64,000 nucleotides of DNA, from the NCBI RefSeq assembly GCF_000518185.1, contig NZ_JADC01000009.1, forward strand, positions 248,001 through 312,000. The letters run 5' to 3'. The notes beneath the pieces are model-generated. The model made no database searches, was not told the origin of the DNA, and worked only from the letters and a program-made list of their open reading frames with translations. The position numbers and the translations under genes are program-made. This stretch comes from Bartonella clarridgeiae ATCC 51734 (GTDB taxonomy: Bacteria; Pseudomonadota; Alphaproteobacteria; Rhizobiales; Rhizobiaceae). Each line of letters starts with the position of its first letter. The first letter of the stretch is position 1. This document shows, in pieces, positions 60,663 through 64,000 of the stretch.

Positions 60663-61313
60663 ATGATTAATTATCGTTTCATCGTATCTTTCGTAGTAAT
60701 TTTTATTTGGAGTATAACTGCACAGGCCCGTGCAACGACAACTTTGATAAGTAAAACTGAGCCAGTAGCAACCGTTGATATGGCTGAACTCCTTAAATCA
60801 GGTAAAGTTAAGGATAGAGTTGAAGGTGAAGAAAATGCACCAGTAACCATTATTGAATATGCTTCACTTACATGCACTTTTTGTGCTGATTTTTACAATG
60901 TTATACTTCCTGAGCTCCGTAAAAAGTATATCAAAACAGGTAAAGTAAAACTTATCTTCCGGGATTTTGCTTATGATCCTCGAGCAACAGCTGGCTTTAT
61001 GTTGGCAAGGTGCGCTCCAGAAGATCGTTATTTTCCTTTGATAGAAGTTTTGTTTCAAAAACAATACGAGTGGGCTGGGGCAAAAGATGCTTTAGAACCA
61101 TTGAAAAAAATTGCCTTTATGGCAGGCTTTACGGATGAAAGCTTTAGTGCTTGCCTGAAAAATCAATCCATTTTGGACGAAGTAAATGCATCTTTTGAAC
61201 GTGGAAAAGAGCTTGGAGTTACAGCAACACCAACCTTTTTTATTAATGGTAAAAAGTATGAAGGTGCCATGTCTATGGAAGCTTTATTTACAGCAATTGA
61301 TAATTTTCTTTAA
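60663..61313 (+). CDS. DsbA-family periplasmic thiol oxidoreductase
   Basis: A 216-residue exported protein from the ATG at 60663. It has a signal peptide (MINYRFIVSFVVIFIWSITA then QARA), and a thioredoxin fold with the redox motif CTFC in EYASLTCTFCADFYNVILPE near residue 75. The DsbA helical insert follows, and the cis-proline loop reads GVTATPTFFINGKKYEG near residue 184. It likely forms or isomerises disulfides in envelope proteins. A GTG three codons upstream is an alternative start. The leader carries a 24-bp duplication. Confidence 0.92.
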   Translation: MINYRFIVSFVVIFIWSITAQARATTTLISKTEPVATVDMAELLKSGKVKDRVEGEENAPVTIIEYASLTCTFCADFYNVILPELRKKYIKTGKVKLIFRDFAYDPRATAGFMLARCAPEDRYFPLIEVLFQKQYEWAGAKDALEPLKKIAFMAGFTDESFSACLKNQSILDEVNASFERGKELGVTATPTFFINGKKYEGAMSMEALFTAIDNFL

Positions 61314-61506
61314 CAAGATAAATTTTTCTCCGAAGATGGGGGCTAGTAATTATGGTTTTTGATCTTCTTGTTGGAGAAGCATGTTTTCATACCTTAATAA
61401 GGCAGTATTTTATTTGGTTTCACTAATTTTTGAATCGAAAGATTATTTTTCATGATTAGCTTGGTCGAATAATGTTTTAATGCTGGTAACTGAGCGGATT
61501 TATGCG

Positions 61507-64000
61507 ATGACAAAATGGGTTTATAGTTTTGGTAATGGTCAAGCAGAGGGAAGTGCGAGTGAACGTAATCTTCTTGGTGGTAAGGGAGCTAATTTGGCAG
61601 AAATGAGCAATCTTGGCTTACCTGTCCCTCCTGGATTTACTCTTACGACAGAAGTTTGTAACTTTTATTATACTCATGATGGTGTATATCCAGAAGATTT
61701 GCAGAAAGCTGTTAGGCAAGCACTCCAACGTGTCGGAGAACAGACGCAACGGGAATTTGCTCATAAACAAAGGCCGCTTTTGCTCTCTGTTCGTTCAGGA
61801 GCTCGGTCTTCTATGCCAGGAATGATGGACACAGTTCTTAATCTTGGTATGAATGACGAGACTGTAGAAGCAATTGCTATACAAACTAATAATGAGTGCT
61901 TTGCTTATGACAGTTATCGTCGTTTTATCCAAATGTATTCCAATGTTGTTTTGGGAATGGAACATTCGTATTTTGAAGAAATCCTCGATGAAGTAAAAGC
62001 ACGCAATGGTTACGATGTTGATACAGAAATGACAGCAGCTGATTGGAAAAGTATTATTGTTCTTTACAAGGCATGTATTGAAGAAAAATTGGGAGAACCT
62101 TTTCCAAAAGATCCTGAAAAACAATTATGGGGTGCAATTGGAGCAGTTTTTTCAAGTTGGATGACAGCGCGTGCAATCACTTATCGTCGTTTACATAATA
62201 TTCCTGAAAGTTGGGGAACAGCAGTTAATGTGCAAGCTATGGTGTTCGGTAATATGGGTGAAGACTCAGCAACAGGTGTTGCTTTTACACGTAATCCATC
62301 GACAGGGAAAAAAGAGCTCTATGGTGAATTTTTAGTTAATGCACAGGGTGAAGATGTTGTAGCGGGTATTCGTACACCTCAGAATATTACAGAAGTTGCA
62401 CGCATCGCTGCTGGTTCAAATAAGCCATCATTGGAAAAAATTATGCCAGAGGCTTTTTCAAAATTATGTCAGATTGCGCATAAGCTTGAACAGCATTATC
62501 GAGATATGCAGGATCTAGAGTTTACAATTGAAAAAGGTAAATTGTGGATATTGCAGACTCGTTCAGGAAAGCGAACAGCGCGTGCAGCTTTAAAGACGGC
62601 AGTCGAGATGGTAGAGGAGGGACTGATAAGTCGTGAAGAAGCGGTAATGCGGATTGAACCAAAATCGCTTGATCAACTTTTGCATCCCATGCTTGATCCC
62701 AAGGCAACGCGATGTGTTATAGCATGTGGTTTGCCTGCCTCTCCAGGAGCTGCGACTGGTGAAATTGTTTTTACCTCTGAAGAAGCAGAAAGAGCGTCAA
62801 TAGAAGGACGGAAAGTTATTTTAGTACGTGTAGAAACAAGTCCAGAAGATCTTCACGGTATGCATGCTGCAGAAGGAATTTTAACGACACGTGGTGGGAT
62901 GACGAGTCATGCCGCTGTTATAGCTCGTGGTATGGGTAAGCCCTGTGTTTCTGGTGCGAGCAGTTTGCGGATTGATTATAAGACAAACAAAATGATTGCT
63001 TCAGGTCAGATTTTTCAAAAAGGTGATATTATTACACTAGATGGTGGGACAGGGGAAGTTTTAAAGGGAAAAGTTGCAATGTTGCAACCTGAACTTTGTG
63101 GAGATTTTGCTCAATTGATGGAATGGGCAGATGGAATGCGGCGCATGAAAGTTCGCGCTAACGCTGAAACGGTGATTGATGCACAAATGGGACGTTCCTT
63201 TGGAGCTGAAGGTATTGGTCTTTGTCGTACTGAGCATATGTTCTTTACTGACGAACGTATTGTTGCTATGCGTGAAATGATTTTAAGTAATGATGAAGAC
63301 GGACGTCGCAAAGCACTGGATAAGCTTTTGCCAATGCAGCGATCAGATTTTACTCAATTGTTTGAAATTATGTCCGGTTTACCTGTGACTATCCGTTTTT
63401 TAGATCCACCTTTACATGAGTTTTTGCCAAAAACAGATTCAGAAATTCTTGATGTTGCAATAGCTATGGGAATTCCTTCTGAATTACTTGTAGAACGTGT
63501 GCAGCAATTGCATGAATTTAATCCTATGCTTGGATTACGCGGATGCCGTCTAATCATTACTTATCCTGAAATTGCTGAAATGCAAGCGCGAGCAGTTTTT
63601 GAAGCGGTGGTAGAATCCGCTAAGAAGACCGGATCTCCAGTCATACCTGAGATTATGGTACCGCTTGTTGCTCTTAAATCTGAATTAGATTTTGTTAAAG
63701 CCCGTATTGATTATGTTGCTGGTGAAGTGATGAATGAAAAGAAGGTTAATATTCAATATATAGTTGGGACAATGATTGAGTTACCAAGAGCTGCTCTTCG
63801 GGCAGATGAAATTGCAGAAACCGCAGAATTTTTTTCTTTTGGAACAAATGATTTGACGCAAACTACTTTTGGTATTTCACGTGATGATGCAGCATCATTT
63901 TTGACAACCTATTTGCAAAAAGAACTCTTGGAGAAAGATCCTTTTGTATCGATTGATCGCAATGGGGTAGGAGAACTTATCGCTATTGCTGCACAACGTG
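61507..64000 (+). CDS. ppdK: pyruvate, phosphate dikinase (3' end outside the window)
   Basis: Interconverts pyruvate, ATP and phosphate with PEP, AMP and pyrophosphate. The visible 831 codons stay in one frame to the window edge; family members have about 880-900. The N-terminal ATP-grasp domain begins with LLGGKGANLAEMSNLGLPVP (about 23-42), and the swivelling domain has the phosphohistidine loop LTTRGGMTSHAAVIARGMG (about 459-477). The C-terminal PEP barrel includes GIGLCRTEHMFF (about 570) and SFGTNDLTQTTFGISRDDA. The catalytic cysteine near the C-terminus is beyond the edge. The ATG at 61507 is chosen because the preceding ATG at 61502 is followed at once by a stop. Confidence 0.95.
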   Translation, partial: MTKWVYSFGNGQAEGSASERNLLGGKGANLAEMSNLGLPVPPGFTLTTEVCNFYYTHDGVYPEDLQKAVRQALQRVGEQTQREFAHKQRPLLLSVRSGARSSMPGMMDTVLNLGMNDETVEAIAIQTNNECFAYDSYRRFIQMYSNVVLGMEHSYFEEILDEVKARNGYDVDTEMTAADWKSIIVLYKACIEEKLGEPFPKDPEKQLWGAIGAVFSSWMTARAITYRRLHNIPESWGTAVNVQAMVFGNMGEDSATGVAFTRNPSTGKKELYGEFLVNAQGEDVVAGIRTPQNITEVARIAAGSNKPSLEKIMPEAFSKLCQIAHKLEQHYRDMQDLEFTIEKGKLWILQTRSGKRTARAALKTAVEMVEEGLISREEAVMRIEPKSLDQLLHPMLDPKATRCVIACGLPASPGAATGEIVFTSEEAERASIEGRKVILVRVETSPEDLHGMHAAEGILTTRGGMTSHAAVIARGMGKPCVSGASSLRIDYKTNKMIASGQIFQKGDIITLDGGTGEVLKGKVAMLQPELCGDFAQLMEWADGMRRMKVRANAETVIDAQMGRSFGAEGIGLCRTEHMFFTDERIVAMREMILSNDEDGRRKALDKLLPMQRSDFTQLFEIMSGLPVTIRFLDPPLHEFLPKTDSEILDVAIAMGIPSELLVERVQQLHEFNPMLGLRGCRLIITYPEIAEMQARAVFEAVVESAKKTGSPVIPEIMVPLVALKSELDFVKARIDYVAGEVMNEKKVNIQYIVGTMIELPRAALRADEIAETAEFFSFGTNDLTQTTFGISRDDAASFLTTYLQKELLEKDPFVSIDRNGVGELIAIAAQR

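Noticed and set aside
61795..62124. 109-codon minus-strand frame
   Set aside because: It is antisense to the clearly conserved pyruvate phosphate dikinase coding sequence.

Overview
The window is a stretch of AT-rich alphaproteobacterial chromosome. The gene set points to the genus Bartonella: a CcrM GANTC methyltransferase, BA14K and BP26/Omp28-type surface antigens, an LsrB/VtlR-like LysR regulator beside trxB, LpcC-type LPS core glycosyltransferase, and Rhizobiales-style gene order combined with low GC, long empty spacers and many decaying genes. The genus is an inference from content and order; no database search was run.

Layout. 0-3.3 kb: trmL, then a decayed cytochrome bc1 operon (petB and petC remnants, petA absent) and a secreted PRC-barrel protein. 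3.3-9.5 kb: ychF, an L,D-transpeptidase, pth, rplY, a decayed HerA-like ATPase and prs. 10.2-10.7 kb: an isolated repeat (beta-helix) protein. 11-18 kb: lgt-midA-pgeF, ubiK, a YbjN protein, an EnvZ/OmpR-type two-component pair and a glyoxalase II-like hydrolase. 18-24.4 kb: a histidine-rich BA14K protein, a dead cold-shock gene, uvrB, an SH3 protein, greA and lpcC. 24.6-31 kb: trkH, trxB, an LsrB/VtlR-like regulator, a probable AbcR-type small RNA, aspC and a cold-shock gene. 31-45 kb: carB, carA, ubiC, a small membrane protein, a YbdG-like MscS channel, dnaG and rpoD, then a decayed ycgN. 45-54 kb: bp26, a CAU-anticodon tRNA followed by 1.3 kb of remnants, ispH, rnhA, a DsbD-alpha-like protein, yqgE and a PAS-GGDEF-EAL protein with degenerate signature motifs. 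54-64 kb: an M16 peptidase, a HAD phosphatase, ccrM, mutY, a DUF721 protein, a DsbA-like oxidase and the start of ppdK.

How it fits together. Most intact genes are housekeeping: translation (trmL, pth, rplY, ychF, tRNA), replication and repair (dnaG, uvrB, mutY, rnhA, ccrM), transcription (rpoD, greA), nucleotide precursors (prs, carAB), envelope (lgt, L,D-transpeptidase, lpcC, pgeF, DsbA/DsbD-like) and isoprenoid or quinone steps (ispH, ubiC, ubiK). The accessory signal is reductive evolution: at least five recognisable genes are broken (petB, petC, a HerA-like ATPase, a csp paralogue, ycgN), plus a decayed second copy of the repeat protein. I found no insertion sequence, CRISPR array or intact prophage. 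The best candidates for something not routinely annotated are the sRNA downstream of the LysR gene, structured leaders of rpoD and rplY, and a possible ATT start codon in trkH.
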